A stretch of 64,000 nt of DNA, from positions 1 through 64,000 of the forward strand of contig NZ_CAJHBL010000002.1 of assembly GCF_904846625.1 (NCBI RefSeq), in the 5' to 3' direction. The position numbers and the translations under genes are program-made. The stretch is from Psychrobacter sp. JCM 18900 (lineage in GTDB: Bacteria > Pseudomonadota > Gammaproteobacteria > Pseudomonadales > Moraxellaceae). The notes below the pieces were generated by a model. That model was not told the origin of the DNA and made no database searches. It worked only from the letters and a program-made list of their open reading frames with translations. Shown here in pieces: positions 46,298 through 55,444 of the stretch. Every line of letters begins with the position of its first letter. Position 1 is the stretch's first letter.

Positions 46298-48490
46298 ATG
46301 CAATATCGTATTGAAGGTATGGACTGTGCCAGTTGCGTCAGAAAAATCGAAACTGCATTAGCACGTATGCCTGGCGTCTCTGACATACAGCTTAATTTTG
46401 CGACTGAAAAGTTAGAGCTATCGCTTGCCCCTAATTCAGATACTCAGTGCAGCGATATTGAAAAGACCATCAAGCGTCTGGGTTTTGGCATATCTGCCAC
46501 TACTGATCAAGCAAACGCAGCAGACAGCATTAGTGATAATCAATTGAAGACGCAGCAACAGTATTGGTGGCAAACTAGAAAAGGTAAGCAAGTCGTTAGT
46601 CTCGGTATCTTGATGAGTGTCGCCTACGCGTTGGCACTAGTTTTTCCTGATTATGGCATGTGGGCATTTGCTATTGCTGTCATTGTGGGTGTTTTCCCCT
46701 TCACTCGAAAATCTATGACCTTGGCAATGACAGGCACCCCGTTTTCAATTGAAATGCTGATGTCTATCGCGGCAATTGGTGCGCTTGTCATTGGTGAGGC
46801 TGAAGAGGCGGCGGCGGTTGTCTTTTTGTTCTCTGTCGGTGAATTGTTAGAAGGTGTGGCAGCAGATCGTGCCCGTGCTGGTATCAGGGCATTGGCATCA
46901 TTGGTGCCAAAGAATGCGATTTTGCTTGATGCACAAGGCGGACAGCGTGACGTTCTTGCAGCTTCGTTGCAGATCGATGATCTGGTATTGGTACGTCCTG
47001 GCGATAAAGTATCTGCTGATGGTGTCATTGTTCAAGGTAGCTCTAGTCTTGATGACTCACCTGTCACTGGCGAATCCATACCCGTTGCTAAAGACATGGG
47101 CGATGCAGTATTTGCAGGATCAATCAATATGGATGGGGCGCTGCAAATCCGTGTACAAAAGACAGCTGCTGACAACACTATTGCACGCATTATCAATTTG
47201 GTAGAGCAAGCGCAAACCTCTAAAGCCCCTACGGCTCGTTTCATTGAAAAATTTAGTCGTTATTACACCCCAGCGGTGATGGCTATCGCTGCACTGGTTA
47301 TTATTGTTCCGCCGCTAACGATGGGAGGTGAATGGTCGACTTGGTTATATCGTGGTTTTGCACTATTGCTAATCGCCTGTCCTTGCGCGCTTGTACTATC
47401 TACTCCGGCTGCCATTGCATCAGGATTGGCTGTCGGTACACGCCGCGGTTTACTTATCAAAGGGGGCAGCGCTTTAGAAACCATTGGTCGCGTGAATGTC
47501 GTGGCTTTTGATAAGACGGGTACATTAACTGAAGGTAAGCCACAGGTAACCGATGTGATCGCCTTTACACAGAAGCAATCAGTACAAGAGCATATAGGGC
47601 CTGAAGGTCAGAATGAGATACTAGCGCTGTTTGCCAGTGTTGAGTCTGCTTCTAGTCATCCACTGGCAAAAGCGATTATTGATCATACCAAAGCCGCTAA
47701 TATCTCTATACCGATAACTTCAAATGCCTATGCTACTGCGGGGAAAGCAGTACATGCAACGGTAGCCGGGCGCCCTTTAGCCATTGGATCACCAGTCTAT
47801 GCAACTGAGAAAAGCTTGCTGTCAATTGACCAACAGGCAGACATTGAAGTATTGCAAAAGGAAGGCAAGACGGTCTCCGTTCTGTTCGATGAGCAGAGCT
47901 GCGAAGTGCTTGGGTTGGTTGCGCTACGAGACGAATTGCGAGAGGATGCTCAGGCAGGAGTGGCACAGCTCAAAGCGATGGGTGTGCGCTCTGTGATGCT
48001 TACAGGTGACAACCGTCTGACCGCTCAGGCACTTGCTAGTCACTTAAATATAGAATGGCAAGCTGAGCTATTGCCCGAAGATAAGCTACGTTTGCTCAAT
48101 GAGATGAAGGATAATAGCAAGATAGCGATGATTGGTGATGGTATTAACGATGCGCCAGCATTAGCAACAGCAGACGTAGGTATTGCTATGGGTGGCGGTA
48201 CGGATGTCGCCATCGAGACAGCCGATATCGCGTTATTAAAAAGTCGTGTTACAGACGTTGCTCATCTCATTGCCTTATCGCGTGCAACCATGGCCAACAT
48301 ACATCAAAATGTAATTTTTGCTCTAGGACTAAAGGCCGTGTTTCTAATCACTACTGTACTGGGTATTACTGGGCTATGGATTGCTGTGATAGCGGACACT
48401 GGTGCAACGGTACTAGTGACTCTCAATGCTTTACGCTTGCTAAGGTTCAAAGGAGCTCAACCACTAACAACTTTGTCCAAAGCAAAGTAA
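46298..48490 (+). CDS. cadA: Zn/Cd/Pb-exporting P-type ATPase
   Basis: 730 residues from the ATG at 46298 (GAGG 9 bp upstream); an ATG at 46283 adds five. The N-terminal heavy-metal-binding domain has GMDCASCV (Cys10 and Cys13). Membrane metal site CPC (about 361-363), phosphorylation motif DKTGTLTEGKP (Asp about 405), TGES actuator motif (DSPVTGESIP) and hinge GDGINDAPALA are all intact. The type fits CadA/ZntA (P1B-2) rather than CopA, since the third-last helix region DTGATVLVTLNAL carries the family Asp. Divergent cadR controls it. Confidence 0.94.
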   Translation: MQYRIEGMDCASCVRKIETALARMPGVSDIQLNFATEKLELSLAPNSDTQCSDIEKTIKRLGFGISATTDQANAADSISDNQLKTQQQYWWQTRKGKQVVSLGILMSVAYALALVFPDYGMWAFAIAVIVGVFPFTRKSMTLAMTGTPFSIEMLMSIAAIGALVIGEAEEAAAVVFLFSVGELLEGVAADRARAGIRALASLVPKNAILLDAQGGQRDVLAASLQIDDLVLVRPGDKVSADGVIVQGSSSLDDSPVTGESIPVAKDMGDAVFAGSINMDGALQIRVQKTAADNTIARIINLVEQAQTSKAPTARFIEKFSRYYTPAVMAIAALVIIVPPLTMGGEWSTWLYRGFALLLIACPCALVLSTPAAIASGLAVGTRRGLLIKGGSALETIGRVNVVAFDKTGTLTEGKPQVTDVIAFTQKQSVQEHIGPEGQNEILALFASVESASSHPLAKAIIDHTKAANISIPITSNAYATAGKAVHATVAGRPLAIGSPVYATEKSLLSIDQQADIEVLQKEGKTVSVLFDEQSCEVLGLVALRDELREDAQAGVAQLKAMGVRSVMLTGDNRLTAQALASHLNIEWQAELLPEDKLRLLNEMKDNSKIAMIGDGINDAPALATADVGIAMGGGTDVAIETADIALLKSRVTDVAHLIALSRATMANIHQNVIFALGLKAVFLITTVLGITGLWIAVIADTGATVLVTLNALRLLRFKGAQPLTTLSKAK

Positions 48491-48552
48491 GTATGAAGTT
48501 CTTGTTAAAATGGCGGTTTGATTCTCTATTCTAATGACTAAGAGTGGCATTG

Positions 48553-48981
48553 TTAAGATTTTGGTTTAAAAGGTTTTGAGAATTGTAGAATTAAAAAACC
48601 AACTACTGATAATATAATGGCAATCTCATAGCGACCATAAGCCACCGATATCCCAATGGCGGCTGTATTCCACAATCCAGCCGCAGTAGCAGTGCCCTTT
48701 GCGCCGCTTTCATTTTTAAAGATAGCGCCACCGCCAATAAAACCCATTCCAGTGATTATGCCATACATAATTCTAGCCTCAGCATCGGCGTCTTGATAAA
48801 TGTCCATGCCCACTAGCATAAAAGCACACGAAGCAATTGTTACTAAAGGAAAAGTCCTCAAACCTGCACCATTATCTTCAAGTTCACGATTGAGAGCGAT
48901 TGGTAGTGACAATATGAAAGCAATACCTAATTGAAAGGCATGATACACCAGAACATTTAGACTAAAATCGAAGTTAAACAT
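48553..48981 (-). CDS. MgtC/SapB-family membrane protein
   Basis: 142 residues and four to five hydrophobic segments. The MgtC/SapB signature is FQLGIAFILSLPIALNREL, then GIITGMGFIGGGAIFKN, GTATAAGLWNTAAIGISVAY. It has only the membrane domain, without the C-terminal ACT-like domain of Salmonella MgtC (231 residues), so it belongs to the short SapB-like group. Function in Mg2+ or acid stress is inferred from family. It is convergent with cadA. Confidence 0.9.
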   Translation of the reverse strand: MFNFDFSLNVLVYHAFQLGIAFILSLPIALNRELEDNGAGLRTFPLVTIASCAFMLVGMDIYQDADAEARIMYGIITGMGFIGGGAIFKNESGAKGTATAAGLWNTAAIGISVAYGRYEIAIILSVVGFLILQFSKPFKPKS

Positions 48982-49075
48982 AGTAATAACTCAGAAGATA
49001 TTTAGGGTATGGTTTACTTTAAAAAATATAAGTATAAATAAAGAATAACAGAAATTAGCAAGTCGCAGTGTCTAA

Positions 49076-49171
49076 GATCTAATTGATAAAATTTGTGAAG
49101 CACTAGATATTAGGGCAGGGGATATTTTTGAATATTTAAAAAAGGATAAAGAGAAAAATACTCAGAAATAG
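49076..49171 (+). pseudogene. C-terminal remnant of an XRE-family regulator
   Basis: Reading DLIDKICEALDIRAGDIFEY, then LKKDKEKNTQK and a stop. This is the final part of a Cro/CI-type helix-turn-helix protein (the usual form is LDKICEAL...PGDIFEY). A stop codon lies directly upstream in frame and no 5' part is found. Confidence 0.65.
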
Positions 49172-49320
49172 GTTTTAGCTTACAGTTTAAAGTAGAGGTC
49201 AAAAAGAGGGTTTTAATTTTAATGGTTTTTAAGGGTCGGTCACCATTTGGTCACCGTCACTTTTTTAAATGATTTAAATCTGATTGTATAATCATGACTA
49301 TGAGTCGATGTAGACAAGTA

Positions 49321-49444
49321 TTTTCCGCTACAGCCCATATTTCACGGACAAAAAAAGCCCCAATCTTAAGATTGGGGCTTTTCGAATCTGGTAGGCGTAA
49401 TCGGATTCGAACCAACGACTTCTACCATGTCAAAGTAGGTCGAC
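49321..49444. repeat. Direct repeat copy 2: tRNA-Val 3' half plus terminator
   Basis: A better-preserved copy of the 35461-35584 block. It has the hairpin AGCCCCAATC-TTAA-GATTGGGGCT (49356-49379) with an A-run before it, giving a T-run in the tRNA direction (minus strand). The tRNA 3' half lies at 49389-49440. With copy 1 it brackets 13.7 kb. Confidence 0.8.
49389..49440 (-). pseudogene. 3' half of tRNA-Val(GAC), truncated in the anticodon arm
   Basis: On the minus strand: anticodon stem and loop CTACT-TTGACAT-GGTAG (anticodon GAC), variable AAGTC, T arm GTTGGTTCGAATCCGAT, and acceptor TACGCCTACCA. Homology stops just before the anticodon stem, and no D arm or 5' acceptor strand precedes it. 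This is the typical segment carried at the end of tRNA-integrated elements. Confidence 0.8.
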
Positions 49445-49712
49445 TAAAATACATATTATGACGATATCTTACATACATTGATATAAAAAGGCTTTAGATA
49501 TTATAAGGCTGAATAATTAGAATGTAAATTGTAATAAAATAAAATTTAAATCGTATTTAGGCACTGTATTTTTATAGTACTTTTACCTCTACTCCATTGT
49601 CAGATTAGACCAGAAATATTGAAAATAAGTCATTAAATAACAAGCAAATAGAGTCTTCTGTTGCTCGATATTCAGGGGTAGGTGACAGTAGGCTCAAATT
49701 TTATTAAAGAAT

Positions 49713-50024
49713 TCAGGTTTGGCTTGTATTTAAGTGAGTATCTATCGATGGATACGGGTGGTCCCTTGAATCCCGAACAGCTTTGACAAACAAGTTGTAA
49801 CGCCAACTACTTTTAAGAAAATCGACTAATAAGTCGTGAGTTTCGATATTTTTTTTCGTTGACTTCGATTGTTTTCCCAAACTATCACAACTATCGTTTA
49901 CCCCAATCAACGTTGTGAGAGAAATACGCTGGATAAAATATTCACCATATGGACGATTCGAAAACATTTCTACAAATATCATCGCAACCAACGGCTGTGT
50001 CCTATCCTTAAGATTTCTCGTCAT
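49713..50024 (-). CDS. Hypothetical protein, doubtful
   Basis: A 103-residue reading frame (begins MTRNLKDRTQPL) with no family I recognise, in a region of gene debris. The start lies about 100 bp after the ankyrin remnant on the same strand, so it could be a further decayed piece of the same gene. Confidence 0.25.
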   Translation of the reverse strand: MTRNLKDRTQPLVAMIFVEMFSNRPYGEYFIQRISLTTLIGVNDSCDSLGKQSKSTKKNIETHDLLVDFLKSSWRYNLFVKAVRDSRDHPYPSIDTHLNTSQT

Positions 50025-50119
50025 CCCACCGTGCCATCACACTACTCAAGGTTTGTCGTTACCAGTTAACTAAAGCAGCCGAGCTGGTAACTATTTGAAC
50101 TTTGTACTCGATCTCAGGA

Positions 50120-50353
50120 TTCATGTAAAAACTTAGCCCACCAAGATCGAAATGACAACGTTCCTAAAACTAAGTCATCAATCCGTTGTGTCTGCTATAA
50201 GCTCACTATAGCTATTTTAGCAATATCCTACCAATTTCTATAAATAGCAAAATGAAGTGGAGAGAAACCTATCTCGTTTCTTACGCTAGTGTTGCCTTTT
50301 TTAGAACACAAAAGGTTATTTGTTGTGATTCTTCTTAATAATTTATTAGTCAT
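50120..50353 (-). pseudogene. Ankyrin-repeat protein remnant
   Basis: From an ATG at 50353 the frame reads MTNKLLRRITTNNLLCSKKG, NTSVRNEIGFSPLHFAIYRN and W, then TAG (50228-50230), then DIAKIAIVSL and another stop. GFSPLHFAI is the ankyrin core and DIAK.AI fits its second helix. Two in-frame stops in 50 codons mean it is dead. Confidence 0.55.
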
Positions 50354-50392
50354 AATAAGACTGACAGAAAACATAAGACTAAAGGAATAGAC

Positions 50393-51271
50393 ATGACGAA
50401 TGGAAATATAGGTATTGTCGGTTTAGGCCGTATGGGTAATGGTATGGCTCAGTCTTTGCTTCGCAAAGGTTTTAAAGTATTTGGCACAGACATAGGAGAA
50501 ACCCAATGCCAAGCTGCCAAGGGAATCGGCGTGAATGTGGTTGCAGATCTTAAAGCGCTTTGTACCGAATCTAGCGTCATCATTCTGTCTTTGCCAATGG
50601 CAAAGCATGTACAAGCAGTTGTTAAAGGTAAAGATGGCATTATTGACTGCGCTCAGCCTAATACTCTGATTATTGATACCTCTACCTCAGAACCAGAGGT
50701 AACGCGGGCACTCTCTAGGGAGCTAGATCGGTTAGGCCATCAGTTATTGGACTGCCCTGTAAGTGGCGGTCCAGCGGGTGCTGAAGCCGGTACTATGGTG
50801 ATGGTTGTTGGCGGCGAACGCAGCTCCCTTGAACGTGCTCAGTTGTATCTGGATGCGCTAAGCTCAAAAGTGGTCTACATGGGCAAGTCTGGCAATGGAC
50901 ATGCCGCTAAACTCATTAATAATCTACTATGTGCCGCACATCTCGTGACCACTGCCGAAGCAGTAGCTTTGGGCACCAAGGCAGGCCTCGATCCTGCAGA
51001 CCTTATTGCTGGTTTGAATGCCGGCTCAGGTCGTAGTGCGATCAGTGAAGTAAATTTTCCTCGTTGGATTCTCGATCAAAGTTTTGATTCCGGTTTTACG
51101 ATGGAGCTGATGCGTAAAGACGTACGTCTGGCAAAAAATATGATCAGTGAGATGGGATTAGAGTTGCCTTTGGCGCAACAGGTAGCTGAGATTTGGTCGC
51201 AGAGTGAAGAAAACATACCTGATCAGGATGATTTTAACTGCATTGTTAAAAATGCTGGCTTGGGAGAGTAG
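50393..51271 (+). CDS. 3-hydroxyisobutyrate dehydrogenase-family NAD(P) oxidoreductase
   Basis: 292 residues. The N-terminal Rossmann motif is GIVGLGRMGNGMAQSLLRKG. The signature LLDCPVSGGPAGAEAGTMVM and the catalytic Lys region KSGNGHAAKLINNLL are standard for beta-hydroxyacid dehydrogenases. Typical substrates are 3-hydroxyisobutyrate, tartronate semialdehyde or similar small hydroxyacids. AAAGGAA upstream supports the start. It is followed at 3 bp by an aldehyde dehydrogenase gene, so the pair may oxidise a hydroxyacid, then the semialdehyde. Confidence 0.9.
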   Translation: MTNGNIGIVGLGRMGNGMAQSLLRKGFKVFGTDIGETQCQAAKGIGVNVVADLKALCTESSVIILSLPMAKHVQAVVKGKDGIIDCAQPNTLIIDTSTSEPEVTRALSRELDRLGHQLLDCPVSGGPAGAEAGTMVMVVGGERSSLERAQLYLDALSSKVVYMGKSGNGHAAKLINNLLCAAHLVTTAEAVALGTKAGLDPADLIAGLNAGSGRSAISEVNFPRWILDQSFDSGFTMELMRKDVRLAKNMISEMGLELPLAQQVAEIWSQSEENIPDQDDFNCIVKNAGLGE

Positions 51272-51274
51272 GTT

Positions 51275-52813
51275 ATGAGTTTTATCGTAGAAGGAAATGG
51301 CGAGCAGCAAGTTGACATATTGCTTAATGAACTATTAGGTACTTCTGAATTTGGCAGCTGGATTGATGGAGAATTAGTTACAGGTAATGGAGACAACATC
51401 GATCTGACTAACCCAGCGACTGGCCAAGTATTTCTAAACTATCGTGATGCGGGAAAAAGTATTGTTGCTGATGCCGCTGATGCCGCTATGAAAGCTCAAA
51501 AAGTATGGTGGTCAATGACTGCCAGTGCACGAGGTCAGTTGATGTGGAAGTGCGGCATGAAAATACGCGAAGCTGCAGAACCTTTGGCACGTTTAGAGTG
51601 TCTCTCTGCAGGCAAGCCTATTCGGGATTGCCGGGTTGAGGTGGCAAAAGTTGCAGAGATGTTTGAATACTATGCTGGCTGGTGTGACAAAATTATGGGG
51701 CAAGTTATCCCCGTACCAACAAGCCACTTGAACTACACTCGCCATGAGCCTTATGGTGTCGTGATTCAAATCACCCCTTGGAATGCACCTGTATTTACTG
51801 GAGGCTGGCAAATCGCGCCAGCCATCTGCGCCGGTAATGCTGTCTTACTAAAGCCATCTGAATTAACCCCACTAAGCTCAACAGCACTCGTTAAAATTCT
51901 TGAGCAAGCAGGTATCCCGCGTGGTTTGGTCAATGTCATTAATGGGCTGGGACACACCACAGGATCTGCTGCCATTGCTCATCCGGCAACTAAAAAAGTG
52001 GTTTTTGTTGGCTCACCGAAGACTGGTGCGCTCATTGCTTCGGCATCTGCGCAACGTGTCATCCCTTGCGTATTGGAGCTGGGTGGTAAGTCAGCCAATA
52101 TAATTTTTCCAGATGCTGATCTGGATCGCGCGGTAGTGGGCGCGCAAGCTGCGGTATTTTCTGCTGCTGGACAGAGCTGTGTATCGGGTGCTCGGTTATT
52201 GGTCCATCGTGATATCTATAAAGAAGTGTTGGATCGGGTTGCCTCGGCCGCGAGTAAGTTGCCCGTGGGTTTGCCATGGCATGAAGGCACGATGGTGGGA
52301 CCGATCAATAATCAAAAACAGTTTGACCACGTACACTCGTTAGTATCGGACGGTATTGCTGAAGGTGCGGTTGTTGCCGCAGGCGGAAAGGCAGGTGCTA
52401 TTTGTGGCGGTAAAAACGGTTACTTTTATCAGCCAACCGTTTTGGCCAATGTGAAAAATGATATGCGAGTCGCGCAGGAAGAAATTTTTGGACCTGTGGT
52501 TTCTGTTATTTCATTCGATGAAGAAGAAGAAGCGGTAGCGATAGCAAATGACAGTCGTTTTGGTTTAGCGGGCGCTGTTTGGACGGCTGATGTCGGCCGC
52601 GCGCATCGGATGGCCGCTCAAGTAAATGCTGGAACATTCTGGGTAAATAGCTATAAATCAATCAACGTCATGTCGCCATTTGGCGGTTTTGGTGAGAGTG
52701 GCTATGGTCGATCGAGTGGCTACGAAGGTTTACTCGAATATACACAGACCAAAAGTGTCTGGGTCGAAACAGCAAAAGACTCCGCTATCCAATTTGGTTA
52801 CTCAATTCAATAG
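51275..52813 (+). CDS. Aldehyde dehydrogenase (betaine-aldehyde/NAD type)
   Basis: 512 residues. ELGGKSANIIFPDADLDRAV contains the catalytic Glu and SAAGQSCVSGARL the catalytic Cys. PFGGFGESGYGRSSGYEGL near the end is the family C-terminus. GSPKTGALIA is the NAD-binding region. Because ELGGK is intact it is a hydrolytic (not CoA-acylating) dehydrogenase, unlike mmsA in the rut cluster. Substrate unknown; its neighbours suggest an aldehyde from an amide or amino compound. GGAG lies upstream of the start. Confidence 0.93.
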   Translation: MSFIVEGNGEQQVDILLNELLGTSEFGSWIDGELVTGNGDNIDLTNPATGQVFLNYRDAGKSIVADAADAAMKAQKVWWSMTASARGQLMWKCGMKIREAAEPLARLECLSAGKPIRDCRVEVAKVAEMFEYYAGWCDKIMGQVIPVPTSHLNYTRHEPYGVVIQITPWNAPVFTGGWQIAPAICAGNAVLLKPSELTPLSSTALVKILEQAGIPRGLVNVINGLGHTTGSAAIAHPATKKVVFVGSPKTGALIASASAQRVIPCVLELGGKSANIIFPDADLDRAVVGAQAAVFSAAGQSCVSGARLLVHRDIYKEVLDRVASAASKLPVGLPWHEGTMVGPINNQKQFDHVHSLVSDGIAEGAVVAAGGKAGAICGGKNGYFYQPTVLANVKNDMRVAQEEIFGPVVSVISFDEEEEAVAIANDSRFGLAGAVWTADVGRAHRMAAQVNAGTFWVNSYKSINVMSPFGGFGESGYGRSSGYEGLLEYTQTKSVWVETAKDSAIQFGYSIQ

Positions 52814-52831
52814 TATGTAAGGAGAAAACAC

Positions 52832-53995
52832 ATGTTAATTAACGAAACCCTACTAGGTGAAGTAAAACAGTGGCGTCAGCAAATCCATAGTCAACCAGAG
52901 CTTGGCTTTAAAGAGTTCAAGACCTCAGCATTTATTGTTGATAAATTACAGAGCTTTGGGATGGAAGTGCATCAAGGATTGGGCGGCACGGGCGTTGTCG
53001 GTGTTCTAAAGAACGGCTCAGGTCCTACTATTGGCATACGAGCCGATATCGATGCGCTACCAATAAAAGAGCAAAACGATATTGAGCATAAATCCACTCA
53101 TGAAAACTGTATGCATGCCTGTGGCCATGATGGTCATACTTCAGTTCTGCTTGGTACGGCAAAGCATCTGAGCCAGCATAAAGACTTTAACGGCACTATT
53201 TATTTTATCTTTCAACCTGCTGAAGAGGTCTTAGGCGGTGCAAAGGCTATGATTGATGATGGGTTGTTTGATAAGTTCCCTATGGATGCTGTTTACGGGT
53301 TACATAACTGGCCAGGTCTACCTGTGGGAGAGGTTGCGGTCAACAACGGGCCTATGATGGCGTCTTTTGATACCTTTGAGATTACTTTAACTGGTAAAGG
53401 AACTCACGCAGCTATGCCACATTTAGGAGCTGATCCTATAGCAGCAGGTGCGGCATTGATTACTAATATTCAATCTATTGTCTCTCGTCGAATATCTCCA
53501 CTCAAGTCAGGTGTTATCAGCGTCACTCAGATGAATAGTGGTGATACAACCAATGTCATTCCTGATTACGCCATTCTAAAAGGAACCGTTCGCAGCTTTG
53601 ATATGGACGTAAGACAGTCCATGCAGGATATGCTGACAGAAATGGTTGCAACACTACCGCCTTTATATGGTGTCACAGGAGAGATGGATTACCATATTCG
53701 CTATCCAGTAACCACTAATGACAGCCAAGCCTATCTTGAAATTAAAGAGGCTGCTACTAAAGTGTTGGGTGCTGATAAGGTAAATACTGATGTGGAACCA
53801 TCAATGGCTTCTGAGGATTTCTCATTTATGAGTCAAGTCGTTAAGGGGGCTTATTTTTGGTTAGGCGTTGATGGTAATAGCCCCTCTAAACCATTACACA
53901 ATGCGGCTTATGATTTTAATGACGATGCTATTGAGACAGGAATCAAAGTATGGGTCTCTTTAGTTGAGTCTCAGCTACCAAAACTTTCTGCATAA
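52832..53995 (+). CDS. M20-family amidohydrolase (hippurate hydrolase-like)
   Basis: 387 residues. The metal-binding motifs are ADIDALPIKEQ, CMHACGHDGHTSVLLGTA, FIFQPAEEVLGGAKAMIDDG and GLHNWPGLPVG, ending with PLHNAAYDFNDDAI. This is the pattern of N-acyl-L-amino-acid or hippurate hydrolases, dinuclear metal enzymes. AAGGAG upstream. The next gene encodes a DUF3100 membrane protein, a frequent companion of M20 amidohydrolases, which suggests uptake of the amide substrate and its cytoplasmic hydrolysis. Confidence 0.94.
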   Translation: MLINETLLGEVKQWRQQIHSQPELGFKEFKTSAFIVDKLQSFGMEVHQGLGGTGVVGVLKNGSGPTIGIRADIDALPIKEQNDIEHKSTHENCMHACGHDGHTSVLLGTAKHLSQHKDFNGTIYFIFQPAEEVLGGAKAMIDDGLFDKFPMDAVYGLHNWPGLPVGEVAVNNGPMMASFDTFEITLTGKGTHAAMPHLGADPIAAGAALITNIQSIVSRRISPLKSGVISVTQMNSGDTTNVIPDYAILKGTVRSFDMDVRQSMQDMLTEMVATLPPLYGVTGEMDYHIRYPVTTNDSQAYLEIKEAATKVLGADKVNTDVEPSMASEDFSFMSQVVKGAYFWLGVDGNSPSKPLHNAAYDFNDDAIETGIKVWVSLVESQLPKLSA

Positions 53996-54044
53996 ACCAA
54001 ATCATCAAAAAACGTAGGCATCATAAAATGCAAAAGGAACTGCT

Positions 54045-55361
54045 ATGAATAATACCACTATACTATCAAGTACAATGACGAAGCACTTATTTGATTGGAA
54101 GCTGCATTTACTAGTAATTATTACATCGCTATTTGCAGAATGGATAGGGATCATTAAGATACCTATTGGTATTGGTACACTAGTCTTACTGCCTTTGCTA
54201 TACGCATTCATATTTACACTACTATTGAACCCCAACGTTATACCTTCAATGAAAGCGGTAATTTCTAGAGACCGAGTAAAATTTGCAAGCTACGCCGTCC
54301 TTTTGAGCATCATGCCATTCATTGCAAAATTTGGTGTTGGTGTCGGTCCTAAAGTTGAAGAAATCATAGCCGCAGGTCCCGCTCTTTTGCTACAAGAATT
54401 GGGCAATGTAATGACTGCTCTTATCGCCTTACCCGTTGCGGTATTGGTATTTGGAATGGGGAGAGAAGCTATTGGCGCCACTCACTCAATTGCTCGTGAA
54501 CCAAATATTGCGCTCATTGCTGATAAGTATGGACTTCAGAGCGCCGAAGGTATCGGTGTCATGGGTGTCTATGTAATGGGCACCTTATTTGGCGCAATTT
54601 ACTTTTCATTAATGGCGGGTGTTATTGCCTCTATGGATATCATGGATGTTCGAGCGCTCGCTATGGCTTGTGGTATTGGTAGTGGTAGTATGATGGGTGC
54701 CTGTTCAGCAGCGCTCGCAGAAACGGTACCTGCTCAAGCGGAAACTATTACTGCGTTTGCAGCGACTTCTAATTTATTAACTTACGCCACAGGGCTATTC
54801 GTCAGTTTGTTTGTTGCCCTACCATTCACAGAGTTTTTATATAAAGTTATTAATAAATTTAAGAAGCATAATGATATTACTGCTGCCACAAAAACAGATT
54901 TTGGTTTAAAGGTACCAGAGCAATCTATTTTATCAGTAAAGCAGTCCCTATCCCTATTGGCGGTTATCTGTATCGTTCTATTACTAAGCAATTGGGTAGG
55001 GCAAGGCGTTGATCCAATCTCTGCGCTACCTGCCATGTTGATTCTGTTCGCTTGTTGTATCGCTGGCGTTTTATTAAAGGAGGTTATTCCTGTCAATGTC
55101 CCCGCTATTGCTTGGATATCAATTGTGGCCATTCTGATATCTTTACCACAGTTTCCAATGAGCGAGTATGTCTTAGTAGAAACAGACAAGTTGGGCGTAT
55201 TACAACTCATTACTCCTGTGCTTGCCTATGCAGGGTTTGCAATTTCTCAGATGGAAGTGACTTTGTTTAAAAAATCTGGATTTAAAATCGCAATGGTTGC
55301 GCTGCTTACTTTTACTGGCACTTTCTTGGGTTCTGCCATAATAGCCCAGGCTATGCTGTAA
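54045..55361 (+). CDS. DUF3100 membrane protein, probable transporter
   Basis: 438 residues and about eleven hydrophobic segments. Conserved-looking parts are VGPKVEEIIAAGPALLLQEL, GREAIGATHSIAREPNIAL, ADKYGLQSAEGIGVMGVYVM and GIGSGSMMGACSAALAETVP. These are the marks of DUF3100 as I know it. No function has been shown for the family to my knowledge; the gene order M20 hydrolase-DUF3100 argues for a substrate importer. AAAAGGA about 7 bp upstream of the start, 49 bp after the hydrolase. Confidence 0.85.
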   Translation: MNNTTILSSTMTKHLFDWKLHLLVIITSLFAEWIGIIKIPIGIGTLVLLPLLYAFIFTLLLNPNVIPSMKAVISRDRVKFASYAVLLSIMPFIAKFGVGVGPKVEEIIAAGPALLLQELGNVMTALIALPVAVLVFGMGREAIGATHSIAREPNIALIADKYGLQSAEGIGVMGVYVMGTLFGAIYFSLMAGVIASMDIMDVRALAMACGIGSGSMMGACSAALAETVPAQAETITAFAATSNLLTYATGLFVSLFVALPFTEFLYKVINKFKKHNDITAATKTDFGLKVPEQSILSVKQSLSLLAVICIVLLLSNWVGQGVDPISALPAMLILFACCIAGVLLKEVIPVNVPAIAWISIVAILISLPQFPMSEYVLVETDKLGVLQLITPVLAYAGFAISQMEVTLFKKSGFKIAMVALLTFTGTFLGSAIIAQAML

Positions 55362-55444
55362 AAGGTGCGAAGCCGTTCAGTTCTACGTTAACAGCTATTT
55401 CAAAACAGCATCCAGCAACTCAACGTTGCTGGTGTGCAGCCCAC

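Noticed and set aside
49869-50069. Plus-strand reading frame in the debris region
   Set aside because: It lies opposite another doubtful frame, has no ribosome site and shows no domain.
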